The notes below the pieces were generated by a model, which was not told where the DNA came from, made no database searches, and saw only the letters and a list, made by a program, of their open reading frames with translations. A DNA stretch of 64,000 bases from positions 91,738,152 to 91,802,151 of the forward strand of contig NC_083597.1 of the NCBI RefSeq assembly GCF_020882245.1. The letters run 5' to 3'. A program made the position numbers and the translations under genes. This document shows, one piece after another, positions 22,933 through 36,800 of this stretch (position 1 is the first letter of the stretch; each line of letters starts with the position of its first letter). This stretch comes from Rhopalosiphum padi. Taxonomy: Eukaryota > Arthropoda > Insecta > Hemiptera > Aphididae.

Positions 22933-25900
22933 CCAATGAACGAGTTATTTCAAAAAATTATACGCAATTCAATCGGACCAGTGGCACTCGCCACTCGATG
23001 TTGCTCACAGTGTTACAGCCAGATAAATTATTAATTGCAAAATGTATTGACCTAGTAGTATATTATAACTCTGATACTCAAGTTTGGGAGCGAAGGACAA
23101 ACGAATAGCTGAAAAATTGTACAATACATTATTGTTAATAATAATATTGTATCGATAAAGACATTTAAAAATGCAGCAGAGGTGTAACAAAAGGTATCTA
23201 CTGTGGTTCGTGTTGCAAACGTCGACCACAACTGAAATGGTTCATTTTCCGTCCTTGCTAATTGCTTTATATACGTCATATACTATTAAAGCTTTTCTAA
23301 TCGTATTGGATATTTTTATTGACAACAACAAATATTTACCTCGTGATTTTCTAATTATAAATTATTGCAGTAAAATCTGTTTTTAACAAAATTATTTTGT
23401 TTTTTGATTTTAATTAATAAATTAATGGCTGTATGAGGATTTAATAAACATTATATATTTTTCAACATAATTAAAATTTTTTTTTTTACTAATTATAGAT
23501 ATTTTTTATTCTTTATTTTTTCAGTTTATTTTTGATTTATGTGTGATAAATTGTTATTTGTGATTAAAAATGCTTGATAATGTAATACAAGGCACTTCAT
23601 AAGATGGTTTATTCCATAATAAACAATAGAAAATACAATTAAATTTAAGTAACAAAAAATTGTCGTGTTTGATCAATTTATATTAATACATATACGATAT
23701 ACATTTCATTTTTACATTTATTATTTCTTTTTTTCGGAACAAAATGTTGCTAACCATGGTTATAATGATCATCCAAACGTAGATTTATAACTGTTAAATT
23801 TTAAATACCTATTTATGTACAGTTAACTTTTTGGATACAGACGATACAGTTGCCGTTGAATGAAATTATTGATGATGGAACATATTGTATTGCTAATTTT
23901 AATGTAATAGATAGCGAGTATAATAAGTAAAGTAACAATAAAATGTAAATAATAATCATAAAAAAGTATGTATCAAAGTAGATGACGTGTCTTATAGATT
24001 AATGACCGTTGAATGCCAACTCGCGTTAACGGTACACGATTATAGTGAATAAAATAAACAAATATATCTAAGTATTGAATTTTGCCATTTGGTGGAGTAT
24101 AAAATAATCGTATTCGTTCTGTGTCAACTGAAATTAGTCATGGAACAAATTTTAAAACAAAACAATAAAAAAACCGATTTTAACAACGCGTCCGTGTGAT
24201 TTGTGAACACGACCGTTAAATTACAATTTGATCCGTTATCACACAATAGGTATATGAATGATGTTATACATATAGCCCCATGCAGGAATACAGATTAATT
24301 TGACAGTAAGTGTACAATTTTAAATTTTGTTTAAAAATAAATTGAAAATTTAATCGTATTTAGACCAAGTTAAAATATAGGTTACACTTATTTGCTGAAC
24401 GAGATAATGCGTTAAAGTATATGCACATTAAAATAACAAATATTTAATGAAAACATGATTAATATATTATATACGATTATTACCACATGTCCACATATAT
24501 TATTATTTAACTTATAGCGTTATATTAACAGCTCGATACTTTTCATGATCTTAATTAATTATAATAATTTATCCAAACAAATATTTGTATTTATCCACAG
24601 CAGCGAGTACAATGACCATTATTAGGTATTAGTTAATTACTTATGTATTATGTATAAAACCATACAATATTATATAGTATTAAAATTTGTTAAGTAATAG
24701 TTATTCTATTAAATATGGCTATATAAATTATAGTTGCCTATGTACATAATATTATATACATAATAAATATGTACTCGATATAGATATATCTTATTAAATT
24801 TAAATGTAATTATTCTAATTTAGATGCTATTTATGTTTCTATTAAATTTACTCTTGTACCTTGTTTTAAAATTGATCATAATCATAATAATTAGGTATAT
24901 ATACTACTATTACCGCAGGACATAAGTATTAGTAATTATTATAAAATAACTATAAACGCTTATCTTATTTAAAAATACCAACAAATATATCATGACATTG
25001 TTTTTTGTTTCAATAAGAATTTAATGTAACACCAACACACACACACACACACAAAATTAAATTATGGTAAAAATAAATCTTTGCATAAAGATACGTTGCA
25101 GCCGTTGTAGGCGATAGTCACAGGTACACTTGACGTGTCAAAAACAATTTATTTACTTGACGTACAATTCATATAGAGCTTATGAATACTATAGTAATCA
25201 ACGCTTATTTTTTTCAGACTATTAGTAATATTTTGGTTTACCTCTCTTGCAACCTTAAATTATAATAAGTTAACACATTCAGATAGAATACAAAAGAATA
25301 CAAACGGTCTTTAGAATTGCTCAAACATTATTTGTATGTTCACATATTCGCACAACAACATTTATTATGATTTATTGCACTCTGGTTATGTGTAAACCAG
25401 TAGTATACAATTTAAATTCCTAACAATAAAAAATGAATTTTAAATTGACAAATTAGGAATCTAATCAAATATAGAATCATAGTTTCAGAACATATTCGTA
25501 TTTTCCAAAACCGTGATTATAATAGAAAATATATTGGGATTTTTCGTAAAAATACTCGTCAAGTAAAAAAAACTAAAATAACTTTTGGGTAAGTTCATCA
25601 AGTTATTGTTACTTGTGATGCTACTCCACTAATCAATAATATCTTATCATTTAAGTTGAAAAATCGCCATAAACAAATTAATAACCAATTTCATTTGGAA
25701 TATCTATGTCGAACTCAAGACAACGGTAAAGCTGCGTCCAGCTTAAAACAAAAATTCAATAAAATTCCATTATTAGAAAATTTCCATTGTTTAAAAATTA
25801 AGTCTATACGATAAATTTCACTTTAACCATAATTGTATTCATTTTATATAGCTACATTGGTGTGTTTGGTAAAGTATGAAGTATATAATCGGTGATTTTT

Positions 25901-27575
25901 CAAACTCATCATCATTTTGACATACGATAAAAAAGTAGTTAATATTGTAGCTTTCTTATGTTTAATCTCATTTAAAATTACTTGAGAGTTGAGTTTAGTT
26001 CATTATTGAGAAATTATACTAGATAGTTATGTATAAAATCACATTTGTCTCTACAAGCTCTAGCACTGTTTTCAAGTTAAATACTTGTATAAGTATAATA
26101 AAATCCTTTTTACGCGAAGTTAATAATAACATACCTACTTGCATTTTATGGATTATGACCAACTATGATTTTGAAAGAAGTCCTTAATAGAACAAGCGAG
26201 TGATGAGAACAATATAATTTAGTATATTATACAGTTAGTGTTTACTTTAATTTATTATTTATTAAGTTGTACACCTGTAAACTGATATAATGATATTGTA
26301 CTACGTGTAGTTATCTTATGTAAAGCTACCAGTACATCACCTTTAAACACGGACAAATTAATCAAAATTGTAATGAGAATGAACATTTAAAATATTAGAG
26401 AATAACACGAAGGTCTTACAGGTCATCAGCTATTAGGTATATTTATCAATATTTTATTAGTGATAAATATTGTTGACATTTTTGTCTACCCGCTTGATGA
26501 GTTGTATTTATTGATCTGTTATAATAAACTATAACCATAATTTGTTTTTGATATAAAAAAAGTATTTATTTTTATAAAAGGCTCAAATAACAAAGGTTTT
26601 TAGCCTAAATTAACTTACAAATAATTTATTAGTTACAGTTTTAAATAAACTTGTGATTTATAAATTATTTGTCAACAATAAAAAGTTTTATAAATCTAAA
26701 AAAATATTTTGCTTTGGCGTAAGAAATTTAAAATTTTATATTGTCATTAAAAAAAAATTAAACATGATAACATTATAACAATAAAAATAGTAACACATAT
26801 ATTTGTTTAAGTGTGTAATTATTAATGACTTGAAATTCGGTAAAATAAATGTATTTAAAAATTTCAAGTTTTTGAAAAATGAATATCTTACGAATTACAT
26901 TGAATGGAATAACCGGTATATTAGACATTAGTATTATACATTCACAGAAAAAAAAAATAATGTCTGTAATCCGATATACTTACTAATGAAATGTTATTTA
27001 TTGATAATACACTGTTATCCAGTAAATTACAATTCAATAATATATTCAAATCAATTATTTTCGTGTTGATTAGAATTTACAGTGAGATCGAAAATAATTG
27101 TGGAGAGGATGAGAATTTATTAGATTATTACCCTTTCTCTAGGTACACAATTCGATTCACACTGACCTACCGGTTACCGAAATAATGTACACAACCGTTT
27201 TTCAGATTGGAAGTACATAATGCAACAAGACCGTACAAGTGTAGGTACACCAGTGAAATAATGATAATATAATATGTATAATGGACGTACGTTCATATGT
27301 TATGATGTCAAAGTACAAACTACGGACGACTTACAACATCGCGTCCCGAACGCCTTTTGTGTTGGTATACCTAATAAATGTGGCTGTATCAGATATAATA
27401 TGTTATCTTATTGTTATTAATTGTGCTTAATCGGAATGGATATACTGTCGTGCAACAATTCCGTTACCAGACGTGTGACGCGGTCGTCTCGAGGTGGACT
27501 TTTAGTATTATTATGTACACGTGATTAGTCTACTTTTAAAGTGAAATAAGAAAAAAGTTCGTGTCACATGCAACA
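22933..27575. other. Gene-free stretch before the first PRCP gene
   Basis: About 4.6 kb of AT-rich sequence. It holds an (AC)n microsatellite at 25035-25053, repeat-arm-like sequence at about 23460-23660, and an isolated 70-80-codon open stretch at about 25597-25815 that could be an old coding remnant. I see no gene that I can support. Confidence 0.5.
25035..25053. repeat. (AC)n microsatellite
   Basis: About nine and a half AC units in a row. Confidence 0.9.
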
Positions 27576-27602
27576 TTTTATACAAATCAGAAGTAGTTCA
27601 GT
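27576..27602 (+). promoter_or_regulatory. Candidate core promoter of PRCP copy A
   Basis: TTTTATAC at 27576-27583 is followed by the arthropod initiator TCAGT at 27598-27602, just before the ATG at 27613. The spacing (about 23 nt) is a little short for a TATA-Inr pair and the leader would be very short, so this is tentative. Confidence 0.25.
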
Positions 27603-27612
27603 TTTGTCCGGG

Positions 27613-30600
27613 ATGTCGTTTACGGCATGCTTATCGTTTTTGGCGATAGCTTTGCACTTGGCTAATGGAGCCTACGTGTACAAGACCGAATATCTTACTG
27701 TACCGGTAAGTGTATATTGTACAACTACTATTATTCTATAATTGTTGATTAATACAAGTAATTAAAATTTATATTGGTCAGTGCTTTATCAAGTGTGAAT
27801 CGAAAATACAATAAATAGTAGGAGTAATTGCGTTCCGTTTAAATATAACGTTAACATACACCTTTGTATACTTATCTGTTGTTGAGAAGTAATAATGTAA
27901 TATTATTCCTTTATACTTACCACAAGTGCTTTGGTGTTATTTAAATAAAAGAACTAGCTAACGGTCTCCTTTATCCTTTTTTAGTTTCTGTATTTAAATC
28001 ATACCAAAGTAATACTCGTGGAAAGTAATTTATAAACGTCCGTGAACAAAAAAAATCATAAAATACTATGATTTTTGTAATTTTATCAAAATTATCATTA
28101 AGAGGAAGTCGTACTCGTGTATGTTGTCTTTGTCTTACACACGTACGACATAGCAAATTTTTTGTTCGCCAGTTTCAATAGTGTTCTGTTAGTTTTGATA
28201 TTAGAGTAAATTGTCATATTACTAAAGTTTTAAGTAAGAACATAATCTGTGTTCTGTCGTCGGTTTTTTATGTTATTTTAATTTTTAACTGAATTATGAG
28301 ATTTTAAAATATTAATGTTTTACATACGTCATACTCATAACTTACTTATTATATTAGTGAAAAACAAAGCAGTAAATAGCAATAGGAATACTTATATAAA
28401 TTAAAATTCACATTTAATACAAAAGTTTGGTATAATTTGTAAACTACTCGGCTATTTATTTTTTGGTACATAACTTACAGTGAGTCCACGATAACGTCAG
28501 TAACTGGAAACATCCTATATCTTGGCAAAGAAATATTCAATTTTAATCATATAGTTTTTTTATTCATCTATATTTTGAAGTCTTACAATTATGATTTTAT
28601 ATTCAAAATATACAGCCTTTATTCCCATTTAACTGATAAAGATTTTAAATGTTTTTATCGCTAAAATTCACAAAAAAATAATATTAGAACAGTAATTGGT
28701 GAAAATGGGTAGTATTTATTTTCAAAAGGAAGAAGTACTGACAGTACTGTGCGCACACGAAACTTAAGTAGGTAGGAATCTAAATAAAATAAAACAAATA
28801 GCTTGAATAAATTATGTGTTCCCTATTAAATAAATCATTGCCAAAACTGATCTATTCTACTTGTTTCCATTTACTGTGAACAGTACAACTCTACTATTTT
28901 AAAGTCAAATAAGATGAATAACGATTTGAGTTCCAGCATTTAAAGATTAGTCTTAAAAAATAATGATTTAAATAGTGTTTATGTCACATACTATCATTGT
29001 ATAACTCGGAGTTAAATGATTGACATTGATTAAAATTTAAACGTTTAGATTTCTTCATTATCTCGAATAAATAATTAAAGTTCAAATAAATTGTCAAACA
29101 TTATATTCTTTCTTATCAACGGCGCTAAAATGTAATTAACAATCGAACATTTTTCTGTTATCTACTGTACAATACAATTTAAATCGTTTAAATAATTTTT
29201 ATAATATTTGTACTGATTTATAAGCTTTATTTAAATTTGCTTTGGATTGTAAGACTTTTATATCAACAAGGACTTCAAATATAATTAATTAATAATGTAT
29301 CTAGTCATTAGAATGAATTTTATTAATTTATTTACAGTACTACTTAGTACTTTATAAATATGAACATCGTGTAAATAAAAAATAGAATATGCATACCAAT
29401 ATACCATATGATAAATACATAGGTATTATAAAACAACAAAACCTTTTTTGGATACAACTGTGTTATATATTATATTTTTCCATTTTGGAGAAAATTATTT
29501 AATACGAACATATTACGTATAATAGTACCTATGACTTTTTGATGTAAATTTATTACAAATTTTGTGGACTGAAATATTTTTAATTTTCTTCTTACAGGTC
29601 GATCATTTTAGTTTTACAAATAATGATACATTCCGTATGAAGTATCTCATCAACGACACGTATTGGGATCGAGAAAATGGACCGATATTTTTTTACGCCG
29701 GAAACGAAGGAGCTATTGAAATATTTTGTGAAAATACGGTAAGCGCCGCGACAGGCTTGATTCGTGTTTCAGATAAAAAAAAAAAAAATACAAGTCAACA
29801 GATCGTTAATAACAATTATTGACGTTTCCGAACCCAAACAGTTTTGATTATTTATCAAATCCAAAACGCCAATATTTTTTTCGTTTTAAAGAACGTACGA
29901 GCGTATTACGTTTGAATTTTATAGTATATAATACTATCGCGGTAGTAATAAATTTCGATACGGTTTCGCAGGGTTTCATGTGGGAGATAGCCGAAGAGTT
30001 CCGGGCCCTGGTCGTTTTCGCCGAGCACCGTTACTACGGCGTTTCGATGCCGTACGGAAACAGATCTTACGACGACTACGGCTGGCTGGGCTATCTGACC
30101 TCGCAACAGGCGCTCGCCGACTACGTGGACCTGATCACGTACTTGCGGCACAACGGGTCGTATTCGAGTCGGAACCTGTACGAGACCGACGATATTTACG
30201 GCCTCGGCGTCGACGGTACGCCACCACAGTCCAGCGCCAACCCAGTGATCGCTTTCGGAGGATCGTACGGTGGCATGTTGGCCGCCTGGTTCCGTATTAA
30301 GTATCCTGCCATCATCGAAGGGTTGGTGGTTTTATAATGTAATGGTTATATGGACGTTATGGTATAAGTTTAACTGTCTTGCGAGCAAGAACGACCGGAA
30401 CCTAACTAAGATATAAGAACTTATACATTCGTTTAGGCTCTGAAACCTCAACATAACTCTTATTACGTTTTTTTTTTTTTTTTTGAGGGAACTCATATTC
30501 TGAGGTAGATATTTTTGTTGGGTTAGGTTAGGTAAGGTTTAATTTTTAGTTCTTACTGGTTATTGTCGGTTTTAATAATTCTTATTTTCGGTGTATAAAA

Positions 30601-32793
30601 TAAAATTTAATATTCCTAGTCATTGATGAGATTTTAGAAAAATAAGATTTTTTGGATAATATCATTATAGACAGAAATCCTTCCTAAAGTTCTTCAATCT
30701 CCCTTATATATAAATGACTGTAAAACATAGTATTAATATTTTCTTTTACGAATATTGTCTATAGAAAATTATAGAATATATTAAAAAATATATTTAGAAT
30801 ATTTAAATATTTAATCTTAGTTAAAATGGTAAAATAATTAATGTCATAATGAAATACGTGTTTAATCTTAAATATAATTTTATTTAATTTTAGTTCTAAT
30901 TCTCCCAAGTGATAGTGTAGATGTGTAGAAGATGAAGATAATAATTGCATAATACTTTTTATAAATTTTATAAATAAATCACAATCAAAGACCAATTGGG
31001 AAGTTATAATTTATAAAAATTATGAAATATATTATGTTGAAAATATCGTAGTCGCTTCTTGTAATTTACTTTGTTGTATGATTTTATAGCGCTATAGCGT
31101 CGTCTGCACCGATATGGCAATTCACCGGTATGACACCATGTAATGCATTCTACAGGGTCACGTCGTCGGTGTATACAGGTACAAGTGCCGAATGTGGTCT
31201 GACGATATTAGCGTCTTGGAAAGCTATTGATAATGTTACGAAAACGGGTAATGCATATTTGAATATTATATTAAAGGTAGAGTTTACCATTAATTATTTA
31301 AATATTACATGTCATATATATATTTTTTAATGAAAACGAATTTGTTACGTGTTATTAATGTATAAATGTAATGTCATACATTGTAATTTTGTTGAACGTA
31401 TATTTCTACTGTTAGTTGAAGGAAAGGCGTGGCTGTCTCAGAAATGGAAACTATGCTCACCGTTGACAAACGATTATGACGTTTTGACTTTGAAACAGTG
31501 GGTGTCTGAACTTTATGTGAACTTGGCCATGATTAATTACCCATACCCTGCAAATTTTTTAACACCATTACCCGGAAATCCAGTTAAGGTTAGCGTTATA
31601 CTTTTTAAATAAATAATTTACTTTGAACTACAATTTTAATAGGTTACAGAAGGGAGAAATAAAAACTTTGGTGGATTATAAACTTATTTTCGATTGTTTA
31701 ACAATGCTTAAATAGATAAATATATATACCTAACACGAATCACACTTTATGTACCTATTAATGTGTTATTATGTATGTCACATCAGGAACTTTGTAAACC
31801 AATGAAAAACCATACAGAAGACGACTTAACGCTTTTGGGATCGGTCTTCAAAGGGTTGAATGTATATTTTAACTATACCGGTACATCTAAGTGTATGGAT
31901 GTATTGTCCTCTTCTGCTCCTACACTTGGTGAAAAAGGATGGAACTTTCAAGTACAATTTTAATACCGATCTTATGAAAATACAATTAACTTAAAACAAC
32001 CTATGATTTAGAGCTGCACCGAAATGGTTATGCCAATGTGCTCTAATGGAGTTAAAGATATATTCGAAAAACAACCTTGGAATTTTGAAGAAAATGCTAA
32101 AAATTGTTTTGAAACTTATAGGGTTCGGCCAAGTATTTATGCAATCGAGAAAACATATGGTGGTAAAAATTTGAACGCCGCTTCTAATATAATATTCAGG
32201 TAATTATAACAGTTATAACGTTTAATTGATTTTACTGTGCAAAGTTCAATGGGTGTAAAATTAAAACAATAAAAAAAAATAATTAAATAATTTTAGATCA
32301 GAATATTGTTGAAAGTTATTAACAGTTTTATGATTATGATTATGTTGCTTAAATAAAATTAAAAAGAGCAATGAACTTTGATATAAGTGCTTAATTAGTC
32401 ATAAATATTGAATTTAATATACTGATCCCAGAATCTCGCTTTCTCGCCTTTATGAGTTTAAACTCTTAAATGTTTTATGAGCTTTGTGTACAAATGCATA
32501 TAGTCATTATAATCATTTATAATTACAATAATTACAGCAACGGTTTATTGGATCCTTGGTCGAGCGGTGGAGTGTTACAAAACATATCGAAAACAGTGCT
32601 AGCTGTGGTAATACCAGAATCTGCACATCACTTGGACTTGAGAGCATCCAACCCCAAAGATCCGGAAAGTGTGATTAAAGCAAGAAAATTCTATAAAAAT
32701 TGGATTAAAAAATGGATATTTCACTATCAAAAACATTCAACGCGAGATTCAAACAACTCGTTCGTTAAGCAACAAATAGTTTTAACTATTTAA
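27613..32793 (+). CDS. Lysosomal Pro-X carboxypeptidase-like, copy A
   Basis: Serine carboxypeptidase of family S28 (PRCP type), which removes a C-terminal residue after proline. It is expected in lysosomes or secreted. Eight exons join in phase: 27613-27705, 29598-29738, 29972-30321, 31090-31247, 31416-31588, 31787-31951, 32012-32199 and 32538-32793, giving 507 residues, near the usual family length. A signal peptide covers about residues 1-19 (MSFTACLSFLAIALHLANG). Catalytic residues by motif: Ser176 in GGSYGG, Asp428 in LLDPWSSGG and His453 in SAHHLDLR. The Asp-His spacing of 25 matches human PRCP. Other family blocks present are FYAGNEG, VVFAEHRYYG, LTSQQALAD and YGGKN. Oddities: exon 3 is much more GC-rich than the rest and holds about 20 extra residues (Tyr/Asp-rich, near 139-166) compared with copy B. 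It also has a longer C-terminal tail. It is a tandem paralogue of the gene at 44.4-51.2 kb. Confidence 0.93.
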
Positions 32794-32860
32794 AACGACG
32801 TTAAATATTATGACAATATTGATAATTCATGATTATTTAATGTTATTTTTAAAAATGATC

Positions 32861-32866
32861 AATAAA
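32861..32866 (+). terminator. PRCP copy A poly(A) signal
   Basis: AATAAA about 70 nt after the stop codon of the first PRCP gene. Confidence 0.45.
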
Positions 32867-33053
32867 TTAAATACATTATTACAACCAAGTTTATATCTAT
32901 ATTATGTTTATTTCACGTATTTAACAAAGTATATAAATTGTTTTAATACTTCGTTTTGCACAATTTTTTTGGGGAGTTCAATTTGTATGATTGTGTACTT
33001 GAATACTACAATATGCACTATGGTAGTGTAGATTAGTTATTAAATATAATATA

Positions 33054-33382
33054 TATTAAATTTAGGTATTTTTATTTTTGTTAAAATATTGAAAATGTCT
33101 CATAAAGTGGAGATTAAAATATCTGACTTAGTCACTGGCTCACTGCACGGTTATATTTATGTAAAATATTTATTTTGTGTTTGATTATTGGTTATATTTA
33201 TATATAAATATTTTTTTTTCATTGGCAAAAAAGCAGTTTTCATTAATATGAAGACTAAAGGTTTTCTAACTTACCCTAATAACGATTTATAGATTATAAT
33301 TAAAGACATCGAAGAATGCTTTGCAATTCATGCCAGTTCAAATAATGTTTTTGAAAACACATTTGAAGAATTTTTCAAATAA
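33054..33382 (+). pseudogene. Broken transposase-like fragment in module copy 3
   Basis: Counterpart of the open frame at 17234-17563. The starting ATG is changed, and the NND-Leu-Leu stretch now contains a TAG stop (at about 33289). It supports the view that both are decaying pieces of a DNA transposon. Confidence 0.4.
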
Positions 33383-33805
33383 AATATTAATTTAAAATTC
33401 ATAAATTTTTATGAAATTATTTATCATCCTTTATAAAGCTCTAATTTTGACAAACAGAGTTAAATATTTAAATATCCTTACACTAGCTGTACACTTGTAT
33501 CATAATGTATTTCAATTAGAAATAACGAGGATAGTATAACTGTATTAATGTATATTGGTTATATTGGTACAAAAAATGAGACACAATTTGTACTTATGTG
33601 AAGAAGTTATTATTGATTTTTTTTATTGTAAACAAAAAAAAATGTTTTCAACACGATAATAATTCAATGATTAATAAGTAATAGTAATAATATAAGTACA
33701 AGTAAGCGCATTTTTCGACACAATGTATACTGGTGTCAGATATATAAATGGGTCGACAAAAAGTTAAAATGTATTAAAAAAAAAGTTGAACAGTTAATAA
33801 TTGCA

Positions 33806-36800
33806 TCAATTGCAGCACTGTTCGGATTTTCCCAACAATCCATTACACCGACGCCAAGTCTTGATCCTCCAACCCGGTCCGAGTATGTTGCACCAGTCAC
33901 CAGATGAATGTGCGTGGCAGTCCAACCATTTGCACTCGGCGTCGATCATTGTAGTTCCGACTAACAAAACTGTAAATTGAAAAACATTAAATTGATATAC
34001 ATATCTTTTGCTCTTATATTGTACGGAAAAAGTATCGATAATTTTTAAGTCTGATAAAATAGTTTTGTTTTTTGTTTTTTTTTTTTTTTTTTATTGGAAA
34101 AAAAAAGAGGCTTCAACAACTGAGGTTATTAGCCTTGTAGGTGTTACATAGTGAGTGTTACATTAATTTTGAATTATAAAATACAAGTTATAGCATATAA
34201 ATATTTTTGAGACATATAAAATTTTCATAATGTACATGTTGAAAATAATGATTTATAAGTTATTTATAATATTAATTTTTGTGAGGAAATTTAATGTTTT
34301 TGTGCTGTAGTCTTCATTTAGTGCTTCTTCTAGGTTGCCTGGTATCGATAGTGAGTTTCGTATGTTTTGGAATGATGGGCAGTCTTGGATGATATGCTGT
34401 ATGGATAGGTTTTCATGACATTCTTCGCAAATAGGTGGTGGGTCTTTACTTATTAGAAAAGCATGTGTCAGAAAAGAATGTCCAATTCTTAGTCTGGTTA
34501 GAGCAACTTCGTGTCGTCTGCTTAGGTTTTGCGGGATGTGCCACTTTTTTGTGCATTTTTTAATCTTTTTAAGTTTATTGGAAGGTGGAACGGAATCCCA
34601 GTGGCTTTGCCATACCATGTTTGTTTTTTGTCTAATTGATAGTATTATGTCATTAACTGGGATGTCAGTGATTGTTGGGAGGGCGATTGTTTTGGTTGCT
34701 TTATCTGCTGACATGTCGGCCATTTCATTACCGGCAATACCCATATGTGATGGAACCCACATAAATTCAATTTTTTTTGTTGTAAGGAATAATTCATTTT
34801 GGATGTTTTGGGTTATTTCATTGGACGAAAATGGGTTTTGAAGAGCCTGGAGAGCACTTAGAGAGTCGCTAATTATGAGTATGCAGTTATTTGAGATTGT
34901 CAGCTTTGTTAGTTTGATTGCCTCTAATATGGCGTAATTTTCTGCAGAGAAATTGCTGCTTTCTGGAGGGAGTTTATGTAAGATTTTGGTTTCATCCATG
35001 ATGATTGCAAAGCCTGTTCCATGGGTGGATTTGGAACCATCGGTGTAAATTTGTAAGAAGTTAGGATATTTGTTTTGGATAATTTCTTTAAAATGGGACG
35101 TGATAATTAATGGGTTTGTTTCGTGTTTATTGTACATTGTTAACTCAGTGTTGAGTTGAATTTTCCAATTCCAAGGTGGACATTTTGGGAATGTTGTTTT
35201 ATTTTTGACAGATGTGTGGATTTTGAATTTGTTGCATAAGAGGGAGAAGGTGTCCTGTATGGATGGAATTTGTTTTCTGATCATGTTGGTTGGATTTGTA
35301 TTTTGGTTGTTAAACGTGTGGTTGTATCCTATATGATTAGGGGTGCTTCTCCTTTTGATGCCATAGTTAAGTATATCTTTTTCTCTAAGGAGTTTAAGGG
35401 GCAATTCTCCGGCGTAACATAGAATGCTGTCGATGGGGCTTGTTCTGAATGCACCTATTGATATACGAATTCCCTCATTGTGGATTGGATCTAATATCTT
35501 GAGTAGATTTTCACTGGCTGTGTTATAAATGATTGACCCATAATTTATTTGTGATAGTATTAGTGATTTATATATGTTTAGAAGGCATTTGGTGTCAGCC
35601 CCCCAAGTGTGGTGGGAAAGTGTTTTCATTATGTTCATCTTGGTTTTACAAGAGCTTTTGAGTTTTTTGAGATGGTGAGTCCATTTTAGTTTATGATCGA
35701 AGATAATACCTAATATGCGTAGTGATTTACAAAAGGGTATTTCGGAGTCTTTGAGGAATAATTTGTGATTCCCTATCGTACGAGTGTGAAAAGATATACA
35801 TTGGCTTTTCCCTGGGGAGAATTTGAAGCCAGTCTTATTTGACCAGCTTTGGAGGGTGTTGAGTGCTTGTTGCAGTATTTCCACTGTGATTTTAATGTCT
35901 TGTCCGCTGCAATAAATATGGCAGTCATCGGCAAATAATAGATGTTTTGTAGGTTTAGGTATTTCTTTAAATATATTATTGATGGCTAGCAGAAACATTG
36001 TTACACTGATTACTGAGCCTTGGGGGAGGCCATTTTCAGTTAGGTAGCTGTTTGATAGTTTATTGTGGGCTTTGACTTGTATTGTACGATTATTTAGAAA
36101 ATTTTGGAGGAACTGGAACATTTTACCATTTATTCCACATTCTTGAATGATTTTAAGGACTCTATTTCGCCATACCATATCATAAGCTTTTTCCAGATCT
36201 AAGGCTATTAGTATTAGGTGTTGATTCTGGTTTTTGGCGTTAGTTATGTCCGTATGTAAAGAAGAAAGAGTGTCAAGGGTTGAATGGTTACGGCGAAATC
36301 CACATTGTTCGTTTGTTATTATGTAAGATGTCTCCAAGTACCAAACGAAGCGTTTGTTTACCATTTTTTCCATTGTTTTGCTTAGCGTATTGATGAGGGA
36401 TATGGGCCTATAGTTAGCGGTGTCAAATTTATTTTTATTCGGTTTTGGGATCGGTATAACGATTGCTTTGCGCCATTGGTCTGGGTATACTCCTTTATCC
36501 CATATTCTGTTATAAATTTTAAGAAGAGTTTCGTGACCTAACTTTGGAAGATTATGAATGAAAGAATATGGTATCCCGTCTGGACCTGGACTTTTGCTTT
36601 TGCATCTTGATAGAGCGTTGTGTAGTTCCGTTATATTGAAGGGTTGATTGAGCGTGTTTTCTTGATGATGGAAATTGAGTTCGAGGTCCCTTTTAATATT
36701 TGCTTCTGTTTTTTGTTTGAAATTTATAAATTCATATTCATAATTTGAGTTGCAGCTATTTTTAGTAAAGTGATGGGCAAATGCCTCGGATATATCCGTG

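Noticed and set aside
23005..23386. Overlapping open frames on both strands near 23.1 kb
   Set aside because: Short, no conserved motif, no splice partners. Likely chance.
29980..30300. 106-codon Arg-rich frame overlapping PRCP-A exon 3
   Set aside because: A shadow frame created by the high GC content of that exon. The S28 frame is clearly the real one.
30520..30538. Possible telomeric repeat array
   Set aside because: Only about two to three TTAGG-like units. Too short for a telomere or true interstitial array, and kept only as a breakpoint observation.
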